Assembly: GCA_903834675.1 (NCBI GenBank)
Contig: CAILKC010000176.1
Location: 1 to 11,304, forward strand
Direction: 5' to 3'
DNA length: 11,304 nucleotides
Origin: an uncultured Victivallales bacterium
GTDB taxonomy: Bacteria > Verrucomicrobiota > Lentisphaeria > Oligosphaerales > JAFGRS01
In this document: piece after piece, positions 1-7,724 of the stretch
Position numbering within the stretch: the first letter of the stretch is position 1
How the letters are laid out: each line of letters starts with the position of its first letter
The notes under the pieces: model-generated
Database searches by the model: none
Seen by the model: the letters and a program-made list of their open reading frames with translations, nothing else
Told to the model about the DNA's origin: nothing
Position numbers and translations under genes: made by a program

Positions 1-1
1 C

Positions 2-2593
2 GATGAGAACTACCCCTTCATCCGCCGTGGCAACTTCTTCGAGGTCGCCAAGCAGGTGCAGGAGAACCGGCCGTTCTGTCGCGTGCCGGCTGCCTTCCGT
101 CAGGACGACGGTTCGCGCCTGCCGGATGAAGTCTACCTGCCTGAGCTCGACGCGGTCGTCGGCAACCCGCCCTACGTGCGCCAGGAGTTGGTGCCGAAGC
201 GCGAGCGGACCCGGCGACAGGCGCCCATGACCACCAAGGAGGAGCTGGCCGAGTTCGTCGCCCAGTTGTGGCCTGGCCTCGCGCTGAGCCGTCGTGCCGA
301 CCTGCACTGCTACTTCTGGCCCTGCTCCACCTGGCGACTCAAGGAGGGCGGCTGGTTCGGCTTCCTGGTGAGTTCGAGCTGGCTCGACGTCGAGTACGGT
401 TTTCGGTTGCAGGAGTGGGTGTTGCAGAACTTCCGCATCCACGCCATCATCGAGAGCAACGCGGAACCGTGGTTCGAAGACGCGCGGGTCAAGACCTGCG
501 CCGTGATCCTGCAGCGCTGCTCCGACCCGGCCGAGCGTCAGGCGCAGGCGGTGAGGTTTGTGCGGCTCGACCAGCCCTTGGCAGAACTCCTCGGCGTACG
601 CGAGAGCGAAGAGACCCGGCAGCGGGCGGCGGAGAAGTTCAGGGACGCCATCAGCCGCTGCAAGGAGGACACGTCCCGCCCGGGAGTGCGGATCGTGGTC
701 AAGCTCCAGCACGAGCTCTGGGAAGAGGGTCTGCGGGCGGGCCGGCTCTTTGAGGAGCAGAGCCAGCGCGGCTGCGCCGACGGCCTGCACGAAAGCGCGA
801 GCGAGTATGGCGATGGCGACGACGATGAGCCCGCCGAACCGGCCAGCGAGCTTCTCCACGAGGGCCTGCAGACCTACGGCCCGCGCTACGGTGGTGGCAA
901 GTGGGGCAAGTACCTGCGGGCGCCCGATCTCTTCTTCCAGATCAGGCGCCAATACGGGGACCGCTTTGTGCCTTTCGGCGAGATCGCCACGATTCGCCGG
1001 GGCATCACCAGTGGCTGCGACGGGTTCTTCATGCCGCGCGACATCAGCGCCGACTTCCTGAAGCGCTTCAGCCACGACGATTGGTTGAACGCCCCGATCA
1101 TGACGGCATGTCGGCGCGCCGAGGTCGAGGATGGCACGCTCCGACTCATCCTTGCGGGTGACGGGACCGTCCATCCGCTCGAGGCCCGCTACCTGGCGCC
1201 GGAGGCGCATAGCCCGATGGCGGTGCGGCGGCCCGTGCTCCGGGCTGACGAATTGGACCGCCTTGTGCTGCTGGTGGCCGAGCCGATCGACAGGCTGAAG
1301 GGCACCTTCGTGGCGGCGTACCTGCGCTACGGCGAGCGCGCCACCTTCGCCTCGAAGAAGAGTAAGCCGGTGCCCGTGGCGCAGCGCTCGACCTGCGCCG
1401 GGCGAGAGCGTTGGTACGACCTGACCTACACGCGGCGCGGGCATCTGGTCTGGTCCAAGTCTCAGCAGTACCGCCACATCGTCGTCCACAACACCGGCGG
1501 GCTCATCGTCAACTGCAATCTCTACGACGTGACGATCCTGGACCCGGTAGCCCGTCCCCCGGTGCTCGTGGCCGCGGTGCTGAACTCCACGCTGGTGGGC
1601 TTCTTTAAGTGCTTCTACGGGCGCTATGCTGGGACGGAAGGGAATCTGAAGACCGAGATCGTGGATGTGACGCTGCTCGACGTCCCCGACCCCGCCCGCG
1701 CCACCCCCGACGTGCGCGCCAAACTGCTGGCGGCCTTCGCTCAGCTCTGCGCTCGCGATACCGGGGAGCTGGTCGAGGAGGAGTTCAGGGCGTGCCACTC
1801 GCCAGAGCGCGCCGCGAAGCTGGCCGCCAGTCCGCTCCCGTTGCCGTGGGAACTGCGCCAGCCCGACCGCCGGGCCCTGGACCTGGCGGTGTTCGAACTC
1901 CTCGGGGTCGACTCAGCCGCCGAGCGCGAACGCCTCTGCGACGAACTCTACCGCGAGACGGCGGCGCATTTTCGCCAGATTCGCATCGTCGAGATTCAGA
2001 AACAGGAACAGCGCACTCGTAGCGACGGTCGTGGGTTCAGAACCGACGAGCTGGCCGCCGACCTCTGGGACGCATTGACCGAGGCGGAACGCGAGACCCT
2101 CCGTGACTGGGTCGCCCGTCAGTCCGGAGACGCTTTGGTGGTCTGCGTTCCTGAGGGCAAGGTCAGCCTGCCGGACGCGGCGGACATGTTCAGCGCCAGC
2201 ACCGTCTACTTCAGGCAGGCCAGCGTGACGCACGAGCTAGTTCTGGCCAGTCGCCAGCATGCCGAACTGGCGTATGTCCTGGCCCGCGAGAACGTGCGTG
2301 GTGACCTGCGCCTGCCGGTTACCGCGGCGGATGCAGGAGCGCTGCTCTCGCGTCTGCGCGACCGCCTCGACACGCTGACGGCGCGGGCCGAGCAGCTTGC
2401 CCGCAGCCGCACTGGCGACGAGGATCGCATCGCGGACTTGGCCGGGCTGCTGCGCCGGTGGATGATCCAAGGTCGGCCGACGCACGGTTTGAGCGGCCGC
2501 AGTCCAGAGGGCGGCGCCGCCGCTATGGCTGAAGCGGCGGCCGCCGCGACGGCGCCAGGCCAAAGCGGGGTCGTGCCCGCGCTCGGAACTTGA
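2..2593 (+). CDS. N-6 adenine DNA methyltransferase (Eco57I/PglX/DrmMI-like), 5'-truncated
   Basis: The reading frame is open from base 2 to the TGA at 2591-2593, giving 863 visible residues. Internal GTG and ATG codons are not credible starts because conserved sequence lies upstream of them. The catalytic motif NPPY is at visible residues 55-58 (bases 164-175), preceded by the hydrophobic strand DAVVG. It is followed by a typical methylase core, including VSSSWLD at 123-129 and a further strand near VKTCAVILQR. An acidic linker (GDGDDDEPAEP) leads to KWGKYLRAPDLFFQI at 300-314 and a stretch resembling the TaqI/Eco57I-type specificity domain (GEIATIRRGITSGCDGFF). The rest is helical and charged, ending in an Ala-rich tail. 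The family transfers methyl from SAM to adenine N6 in DNA. The SAM-binding motif I and any N-terminal nuclease lie outside the window, so type IIG enzyme, BREX PglX and DISARM DrmMI cannot be separated. It converges on the export operon and is probably part of a defence locus to the left. Confidence 0.88.
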   Translation, partial: DENYPFIRRGNFFEVAKQVQENRPFCRVPAAFRQDDGSRLPDEVYLPELDAVVGNPPYVRQELVPKRERTRRQAPMTTKEELAEFVAQLWPGLALSRRADLHCYFWPCSTWRLKEGGWFGFLVSSSWLDVEYGFRLQEWVLQNFRIHAIIESNAEPWFEDARVKTCAVILQRCSDPAERQAQAVRFVRLDQPLAELLGVRESEETRQRAAEKFRDAISRCKEDTSRPGVRIVVKLQHELWEEGLRAGRLFEEQSQRGCADGLHESASEYGDGDDDEPAEPASELLHEGLQTYGPRYGGGKWGKYLRAPDLFFQIRRQYGDRFVPFGEIATIRRGITSGCDGFFMPRDISADFLKRFSHDDWLNAPIMTACRRAEVEDGTLRLILAGDGTVHPLEARYLAPEAHSPMAVRRPVLRADELDRLVLLVAEPIDRLKGTFVAAYLRYGERATFASKKSKPVPVAQRSTCAGRERWYDLTYTRRGHLVWSKSQQYRHIVVHNTGGLIVNCNLYDVTILDPVARPPVLVAAVLNSTLVGFFKCFYGRYAGTEGNLKTEIVDVTLLDVPDPARATPDVRAKLLAAFAQLCARDTGELVEEEFRACHSPERAAKLAASPLPLPWELRQPDRRALDLAVFELLGVDSAAERERLCDELYRETAAHFRQIRIVEIQKQEQRTRSDGRGFRTDELAADLWDALTEAERETLRDWVARQSGDALVVCVPEGKVSLPDAADMFSASTVYFRQASVTHELVLASRQHAELAYVLARENVRGDLRLPVTAADAGALLSRLRDRLDTLTARAEQLARSRTGDEDRIADLAGLLRRWMIQGRPTHGLSGRSPEGGAAAMAEAAAAATAPGQSGVVPALGT
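2510..2545. repeat. Strong GC hairpin in the 3' end of the methylase gene
   Basis: Bases 2510-2524 can pair with 2533-2545. The inner stem is 7 bp (CGCCGCT with AGCGGCG) and the outer stem 6 bp (GGCGGC with GCCGCC), separated by a two-base bulge at 2516-2517; the loop is 8 bases. On the + strand it lies in the codons for the Ala-rich tail of the methylase. For transcripts of the opposing operon it lies about 70-105 bases beyond the tolC-like stop codon, where it could terminate or protect the mRNA. No T-tract follows in either direction, so an intrinsic terminator is uncertain and the structure may only reflect GC-rich Ala codons. Confidence 0.4.
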
Positions 2594-2617
2594 GCTCCGC
2601 CCAGGCGCGGGCGGCTC
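2592..2617. terminator. Possible bidirectional hairpin between convergent genes
   Basis: The methylase stop (2591-2593) and the tolC-like stop (2616-2618) face each other across 22 bases. CCGCCC at 2597-2602 pairs with GGGCGG at 2609-2614 around a 6-base loop. GAG at 2592-2594 can extend the stem with CTC at 2615-2617 across a two-base bulge. The position suits a shared terminator. No U-tract is visible on either strand, so this is a candidate only. Confidence 0.35.
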
Positions 2618-4247
2618 AGGGGGCCGTGCTCTCCTGCCAGCGGAGCTTGGCGGCGCCGAGGACGGTGCCGGTGGCATAGGCGGCGTCAACCAGGGCAATC
2701 TGGTGCTCGGCGAGGGCTTGGATCTCGGCGCTCTGCGCGTCCGCCAGTTTAGCCTGGGCCGTGAGCACATCGTTGGAGGTGTTGATCCCCAGCTCGTACT
2801 GCCGCCGCTCTGCGTCCAGCAGGCGTTGTGCGAGTAGGACGCTTTGGCGGTTGGCGAGGATGCGCTGCCAGGCTGCCTCGAGGTTGTCACAGGCCATCAG
2901 GACCTCCTGCTCGATGAGCGCCTCGCGTTCCGCCTTGGTGCGCAGTCTCTGCTGGCGAGTCATTAAGGCCTGTCGCAGGCGGCTTTCCGCGGCCCCGTTC
3001 CCGAGGGGTATCAGGAGGCTGATGCCGGCCCGATGATCGGCAAACCGGCGGCTGTCCAGGAGATCATGGGACTCGCTACGCGAATCGCCCAGGCCGTTAA
3101 GGTTGTAGGTGTAATCCAGCATAACCAGGGGCAGCAACTGGTTGCGGAGGTACTCGACCGTGCTGTCGCTCTGGGCCAACTGCAACTCGAGTTCGAGCAG
3201 TTCCATGCGGTTGCGCGAGGCCTGTGCCTTAAGGCTGCCCAGGTCGAACTGGTAGTGCGCCAGATCAGGCTCTGTGCCCGGCACGATGATGGTCGCGGAG
3301 TCCTGCGGCAAATCTGGGCGGTTGAGTGCTTGTTTGAGTTCCCGCTGGCGGTCGCGGACGGTCACCTCGGCCGTGATGATGCCCTCCAGCCGACTGGCCA
3401 GGGCGGACTCCGCCCGCAGCACTTCGACCGGCGAGCGTTCGCCGGCATCCACCAGGCGTCGGGCGGTATCCAACTGACTCTGCGCCAGGTCAAAATCCTG
3501 TCGGCGCACCTTCAGGACACAACGGCTAGCATAGAGCCGCCAGTAGACGCGGTCCACTGCGGCCAGAACCCGAATGATCTCCAGTCGGGTGGAGGTCTGG
3601 GCGAGCTGCTGACCGTACACCGCCAAACGGATGGCGTGCGTATTCACCCGGCGACCCGCATTGCGCAGCAGCGGCTGGCTGAGGGACACGCTCGCCGAAG
3701 AAGCGTAGGTGGGATCGAGACCGGTGCCGTCGGCGAAGTTGTGTGTACGGTCGTCGGCCAGGTTGAAGCTCAGCGTGCCGCCGGTACGCAAGGGCAGCGA
3801 GACCCCGGTCCTGGTGTCGAGCAGGTGTGACGCGGCGCCGGTTTCGGTGGAGATCGGCGTGTCGGTCTCGGCGTAGCTGACGCCGCCTTGGAAGACGGAC
3901 TCGAAGCGGGCCTCTTCCTCGCTCACCCGGTCGCTGGCGATGGCCGGATCCACGAGGACGGACTGGATGCGCAGGTTGTTGCTGATCGCCGCGGCCCGGC
4001 ACTCCTCCATGGTCAGGGTCAACTCCGTCGGCGGGGGCGCTGCTGGCGGGGCGGTCGGGGGCGTCGGCGGGGTGGCCTCGGCGCGCGGGATGGTGGCCGT
4101 ATCCATGGGCTCGAGGTCGCGCAGATCCGCGGTGGAATCCGGCAGATGGACGAAGGCGTTGCGGTACCAGACGCACCCGCTGAGGGCCAGGGTCAGGGCG
4201 AAGAACACGGCGCGGAGCCACGGACGAACGTGGTCGGTTCTACTCAT
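2616..4247 (-). CDS. TolC-family outer membrane efflux lipoprotein
   Basis: A 543-residue protein, close to the usual 450-550 for the family. The N-terminus has basic residues, a hydrophobic stretch and a lipobox ALSGC with Cys25 as the likely lipidated residue, so it should be exported and anchored in the outer membrane. A Pro/Ala-rich linker (about 55-75) precedes the body. The body begins LTMEECRAAAISNN, typical of the first helix of outer membrane efflux proteins, and shows the two-fold helical and beta repeat pattern. A late helix with INTSNDVLTAQAKLADAQ is a recognisable family feature. TolC-like trimers form the outer membrane exit duct of tripartite pumps. The ATG start overlaps the permease gene by 8 bases (4240-4247), with a modest GAGG upstream. 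As the last gene of the operon it supplies the channel for the adaptor and transporter encoded just before it. Confidence 0.93.
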   Translation of the reverse strand: MSRTDHVRPWLRAVFFALTLALSGCVWYRNAFVHLPDSTADLRDLEPMDTATIPRAEATPPTPPTAPPAAPPPTELTLTMEECRAAAISNNLRIQSVLVDPAIASDRVSEEEARFESVFQGGVSYAETDTPISTETGAASHLLDTRTGVSLPLRTGGTLSFNLADDRTHNFADGTGLDPTYASSASVSLSQPLLRNAGRRVNTHAIRLAVYGQQLAQTSTRLEIIRVLAAVDRVYWRLYASRCVLKVRRQDFDLAQSQLDTARRLVDAGERSPVEVLRAESALASRLEGIITAEVTVRDRQRELKQALNRPDLPQDSATIIVPGTEPDLAHYQFDLGSLKAQASRNRMELLELELQLAQSDSTVEYLRNQLLPLVMLDYTYNLNGLGDSRSESHDLLDSRRFADHRAGISLLIPLGNGAAESRLRQALMTRQQRLRTKAEREALIEQEVLMACDNLEAAWQRILANRQSVLLAQRLLDAERRQYELGINTSNDVLTAQAKLADAQSAEIQALAEHQIALVDAAYATGTVLGAAKLRWQESTAP

Positions 4248-5496
4248 GCCGCAGAGCCTCGATGGGATCCAGATTCGCTGCCTTGATGGCGGGAAACATG
4301 CCGAAGCCGATACCCACGGCCGCGGAGAAACCCAGTGACATGGCGATGGCCCACAGCGGTATGCGCGTGTGGTCCAGCATGGGGTTGATGGCGCTGATGG
4401 CGTAACTCAGACCGTGACCGCAGATGACGCCCACGATCCCGCCCAGGAAGCAGAGCATCAGCGCCTCAACCAGAAACTGCGTCAGGATGGCGGTGCGCGT
4501 GGCGCCGACCGCTTTGCGCAGGCCAATCTCGCGAGTGCGCTCCGAGACCGACACCAGCATGATATTCATGATGCCGATGCCGCCGACCAGCAGTGACACG
4601 CACACAATGCCGGTCGCCACCAGGGTGATCATCATGGACATGTCGTTGAACTTCTTGATCTCCGTTTGCAGGGTGGTGATCCTGAAGGTGTCCGGGTCCC
4701 CTGGCAGCAAGCCCTGGGCTCGCCGCATGAAGAAGCTCAGTTCGGCCTGGGCATCTTCCGACATCGAGGTGTCGCGGCTGATGGCGATCAGATGCATCCA
4801 GCGCGGTTGAATGCGCACGTGGCTGCCCAGAGGCACGAAGACCTCGAAGTCTTCGCCGCCGACCAGCTCGCCGATCATGCTCATGGCGGGCATGGGGGAG
4901 ACGACGCCGACGATGCGGAAGCGCCGACCTTCCAGCAGCAGGCTCTGGCCGATGCAATCGCGCTTCAGGCCCAGGCGGTCCCGCAGATCGGGGTTGATCA
5001 GGCAGACCGGCCAGGCGTGCTCCTCGTCCACCACGCTGAAGGGCCGCCCCAGGAGAATGGGCCGATTCTCGACCTGGTGCCAGTCGGGCTGGATGCCATT
5101 GACGCGGACGTTCTCGACGGTACGCTCACCGGCGCGAATGGTCTGGCGGCCCCCGTTGCTGACCAAGGTAAACGCCGCCAGGCTGGGACAGTGTTCGAGG
5201 ACATGGTCGAACTTCTCGGGACTGAGGCGCAAGCGCCAGGCCGCGGCGCCTTTCAGTCGGCCGGTCTGCGGCACCACCGTCCAGGCATAGAGCTTGTTGG
5301 TGCCGAAAGACTCCAGATCGCTGAGGACTTTGCGCTTCAGCCCGGAGAGGGCGGCGATGACACTGGTCACCGAGGCCACCCCGATAACGATGCCCAGGGT
5401 GGTCAGCATGGACCGCGTCTTGTTGCCCCAAATCTGGGTGACGGCCAGCAGGACATACTGCCCGAACAAGAACAGAATGCGGCCGAGCCAGCCCAT
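4240..5496 (-). CDS. MacB/FtsX-type ABC transporter permease
   Basis: A 418-residue protein with MacB permease architecture. It has an N-terminal membrane segment (about 31-50, SMLTTLGIVIGVASVTSVIAAL region), a large periplasmic domain (about 51-285) and three C-terminal membrane segments (about 288-312, 342-366, 380-402). The signatures SERTREIGLRKAVGA (318-332) after the second membrane segment and AANLDPIEALRHE at the C-terminus are hallmarks of the family. Family members are mechanotransmission transporters: ATP hydrolysis in the cytoplasm drives periplasmic movements that push substrate into a TolC duct. Here the ATPase is a separate upstream gene, whereas E. coli MacB is one fused chain. 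The ATG at 5494-5496 shares its A with the ATPase stop (TGATG) and has a strong Shine-Dalgarno, so translation is probably coupled. The substrate cannot be read from the sequence; lipoproteins, peptides and macrolides are all known for the superfamily. Confidence 0.95.
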   Translation of the reverse strand: MGWLGRILFLFGQYVLLAVTQIWGNKTRSMLTTLGIVIGVASVTSVIAALSGLKRKVLSDLESFGTNKLYAWTVVPQTGRLKGAAAWRLRLSPEKFDHVLEHCPSLAAFTLVSNGGRQTIRAGERTVENVRVNGIQPDWHQVENRPILLGRPFSVVDEEHAWPVCLINPDLRDRLGLKRDCIGQSLLLEGRRFRIVGVVSPMPAMSMIGELVGGEDFEVFVPLGSHVRIQPRWMHLIAISRDTSMSEDAQAELSFFMRRAQGLLPGDPDTFRITTLQTEIKKFNDMSMMITLVATGIVCVSLLVGGIGIMNIMLVSVSERTREIGLRKAVGATRTAILTQFLVEALMLCFLGGIVGVICGHGLSYAISAINPMLDHTRIPLWAIAMSLGFSAAVGIGFGMFPAIKAANLDPIEALRHE

Positions 5497-6239
5497 CAGG
5501 ACTCCTCCTGCGCCGCCGTTGGGCAGTGGAGAATCCGGCTGGCATTGGCTTGGTCGGAGACGATTCTGCCATCGCGCATCTGCACGATGCGCAGGGCGTG
5601 CTGCGCGATCTCCGCATCGTGGGTGACCATGATCACCGTCTGGCCATGCCGGTGTAGGGCCTCGAACAGGGCCATGATCTCGTGGCTGGTACGCGAGTCA
5701 AGGTTGCCCGTAGGCTCGTCCGCCAGTAGGATGCTGGGGTCACAGATCAGTGCCCGGGCAATGGCCACGCGCTGTTTCTGGCCTCCCGAGAGCTGCGAGG
5801 GCCGATGCGTGACCCGGTCCGCCAGCCCGACTCGTTCGAGGGCGGCGAGGGCGCGCCGGCGCCGCTGGCGCCAGGGCAGGCGCGAGTAGACCAGCGGCAT
5901 CTCGACGTTCTTCAGGGCCGTCAGCCGTCCGAGCAACTCGAAGGACTGGAAGACGAAGCCGATGCGTTCATTGCGGGCTTGGGCCAGGCGCCCATCCGTC
6001 ATGCGCCCGGTGTCATCGCCGCCCAGGAGGTAGCGCCCGGCCGTGGGACGGTCCAGGCAACCCAGCACGTTCATCAAAGTGCTCTTGCCGGATCCCGACT
6101 GGCCCATAACCGCGACGTACTCGTTCTCGCGCACCACCAGGTTGGCACTGTCGAGGGCATGGATACGTTCAGCCCCGACGCGGTATTCGCGATGCACATT
6201 CTCAAGCTGAATGACAATCTTGGTCTCAGGGGCGTCCAC
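5496..6239 (-). CDS. MacB/LolD-type ABC transporter ATP-binding protein
   Basis: From the GTG at 6239 the protein has 247 residues, normal for this family (about 220-250). All ABC ATPase motifs are intact: Walker A GQSGSGKST (46-54), Q-loop glutamine in FVFQ (98), signature LSGGQKQR (150-157), Walker B ILLADEP (170-176), D-loop NLD and H-loop His207 in VTHD. The order and wording (MNVLGCLDRPTAG, ADEPTGNLDSRTS) place it with MacB, LolD and FtsE-type exporters. A longer frame opens at a GTG at 6287. I prefer 6239 because AAGGGGGA lies 8 bases upstream and the extra 16 residues (RRPLADRRKGD-rich) do not look like family sequence; this choice reduces the overlap with the adaptor gene from 62 to 14 bases. 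The protein energises the permease encoded immediately downstream. Confidence 0.94.
   Translation of the reverse strand: MDAPETKIVIQLENVHREYRVGAERIHALDSANLVVRENEYVAVMGQSGSGKSTLMNVLGCLDRPTAGRYLLGGDDTGRMTDGRLAQARNERIGFVFQSFELLGRLTALKNVEMPLVYSRLPWRQRRRRALAALERVGLADRVTHRPSQLSGGQKQRVAIARALICDPSILLADEPTGNLDSRTSHEIMALFEALHRHGQTVIMVTHDAEIAQHALRIVQMRDGRIVSDQANASRILHCPTAAQEES
5502..5509 (-). promoter_or_regulatory. Shine-Dalgarno of the permease gene
   Basis: AGGAGGAG on the - strand, 5 bases before the permease ATG, inside the final codons of the ATPase gene. It fixes the permease start and supports coupled translation. Confidence 0.75.
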
Positions 6240-7644
6240 GCGGTCGTCCCCCTTGCGGCGGTCGGCCAGCGGCCGCCGGGGCGGCACTGGTGGCGGCCTC
6301 GCCGGTCTCGCCGACCTCGACCTCGCGGTCGTGCGCCAGCGTGTCGAGCACCTTGTAGGGGCCGACGACCACGAGGTCGCCGGCGGCCAGCCCGGAGACG
6401 ACTTCCGTGCGGGCCATGTCGGCGGCGCCGATGCGCACCGGCGTGACCAGCGTGCGCCCGTTGCGGACCCGATAAACGACGGTGGCGTAGGTCTTATCGG
6501 ACTCCACCTCGGAGCGGTTCTTGCGGATGGCCTCGGGCAACTCGTCGAGCTTACGGCCGACCACGGCCTGGCTGGGAACCGTGAGCACTCCCTCGTGGAC
6601 CCTGGTGCGGATGTCGAGATTGGCGGTCAAGCCGGAGTAGAGGGCCACGGCGGGGCTCACAAGGCGGACCTCGGTGCGGTAGTAACGCGTGCCCCGATTC
6701 GACAGGCGATGCATAAGGGCGATGATCTCGACCTCACCACGGAGGTCCGTATCCGGGTAGGCCTGCACGTGAATGTCGGCGGGCTGGCCCACCGCGACCT
6801 TGCCGATGTCGGCTTCGTCGATCTCCGCCACCACGATCATCGAGGCGAGATCGGCGACCTCCAGGATAACCGTGCCGGCGTTGTTCATGGTACCGGTGAC
6901 GACCATCTCGCCGACCTGGGCATTGAGACTGGTAACCGTCCCGTCGATGGGAGCCGTGATGGTGGTGTAACTGAGGGCTTCCTGCGCCTGTTCGATGTCG
7001 GCTTCGGCCGCATCGATCCGATAGCCCAGGACCCGCAGGCTGCCCTCGGCTGCCAGCACCCGGTGCCGGGCGGCTTGCAGCCGCGCCTTGGCTTCGCGGC
7101 AGGCGCTGTCGGCGTCATCAAATACCGCCGGCGCGATGTCCTTGCTCTGCAGCAGGCCGGTCTTGCGCTGCAGGTCGCGCTCGCTCTGCTCCAGGCGGAT
7201 CTCCTGCGCCACGATCTCGGCGCGCTGGCCATCGAGGGACGCCTTGTCGACCTCCAGCTGCGCGGCCATGGCGGCGCGGCCAGCTTCGGCTGCCCGCCGA
7301 CGGCTGAGCAGGTCGCGGTCATCGAGCCGCAGCAACACCGTGGCCGGCACTGGCGGTATGGCGTCGGGCCGCCCGGCGCTCACCGTGTCACCTTCCTTGA
7401 CCGGCAACGCCGTGATCCGCGCCGAGACCTTGGCACTGATCTTGACACTCTTGCGCGGCAGCACAATACCGGTAGCGCTGATGCTCTCCGCCAGGGCCCC
7501 AGCCGTCACCGCCTCGACCCTCACCTTCAGCGCCGCGGGCGGGGCGTACTTCTTCTTGGCCAATCGCCACGTGCCGTATGCCGGCCCGCCCACCAGGACG
7601 GCCAGAAGCAGCAGAATCCCCAGCGTCTTGAGCCAGAAACGCAC
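6226..7644 (-). CDS. MacA/HlyD-type periplasmic adaptor (membrane fusion protein)
   Basis: From the GTG at 7644 the protein has 472 residues. A membrane anchor lies at about 7-26 (LGILLLLAVLVGGPAYG). Next come the first half of the lipoyl-like domain (VSARITALPVKEGDTV, about 73-88), a helical hairpin (about 112-222), the second lipoyl half (APIDGTVTSLNAQVGEMV, 231-248), a beta-barrel and a membrane-proximal domain. The tail is rich in Ala, Gly, Arg and Pro. The frame stays open to 8004, but that extension lies inside the binding-protein gene and is low-complexity, while GGGAGG sits 5 bases before GTG 7644. The adaptor links the permease to the TolC duct across the periplasm. One oddity is about ten extra residues (90-101, RPDAIPPVPA) in the first lipoyl half, between GDTV and LLRLDDRDL. 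The gene starts 80 bases after the binding-protein stop; I see no terminator in that gap. Confidence 0.93.
   Translation of the reverse strand: MRFWLKTLGILLLLAVLVGGPAYGTWRLAKKKYAPPAALKVRVEAVTAGALAESISATGIVLPRKSVKISAKVSARITALPVKEGDTVSAGRPDAIPPVPATVLLRLDDRDLLSRRRAAEAGRAAMAAQLEVDKASLDGQRAEIVAQEIRLEQSERDLQRKTGLLQSKDIAPAVFDDADSACREAKARLQAARHRVLAAEGSLRVLGYRIDAAEADIEQAQEALSYTTITAPIDGTVTSLNAQVGEMVVTGTMNNAGTVILEVADLASMIVVAEIDEADIGKVAVGQPADIHVQAYPDTDLRGEVEIIALMHRLSNRGTRYYRTEVRLVSPAVALYSGLTANLDIRTRVHEGVLTVPSQAVVGRKLDELPEAIRKNRSEVESDKTYATVVYRVRNGRTLVTPVRIGAADMARTEVVSGLAAGDLVVVGPYKVLDTLAHDREVEVGETGEAATSAAPAAAGRPPQGGRPRGRP
6247..6254 (-). promoter_or_regulatory. Shine-Dalgarno deciding the ATPase start
   Basis: AAGGGGGA on the - strand lies about 8 bases before the GTG at 6237-6239, within the 3' end of the adaptor gene. 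It favours the shorter ATPase start over the GTG at 6285-6287. Confidence 0.5.
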
Positions 7645-7649
7645 CGTGA

Positions 7650-7655
7650 CCTCCC
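7650..7655 (-). promoter_or_regulatory. Shine-Dalgarno deciding the adaptor start
   Basis: GGGAGG on the - strand lies 5 bases before the GTG at 7642-7644. It supports this start over the much longer open frame reaching 8004. Confidence 0.6.
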
Positions 7656-7724
7656 GTCGGCCCAACCCCTGAACCCCAGTTCTCGCGCCAGCCGACCAGA
7701 GGCAATGCCGCCAGCACGCCCCAC

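Noticed and set aside
4666..5889. 407-codon open frame on the + strand
   Set aside because: It is antisense to the permease and ATPase genes, both with intact family motifs. It has no domain-like sequence.
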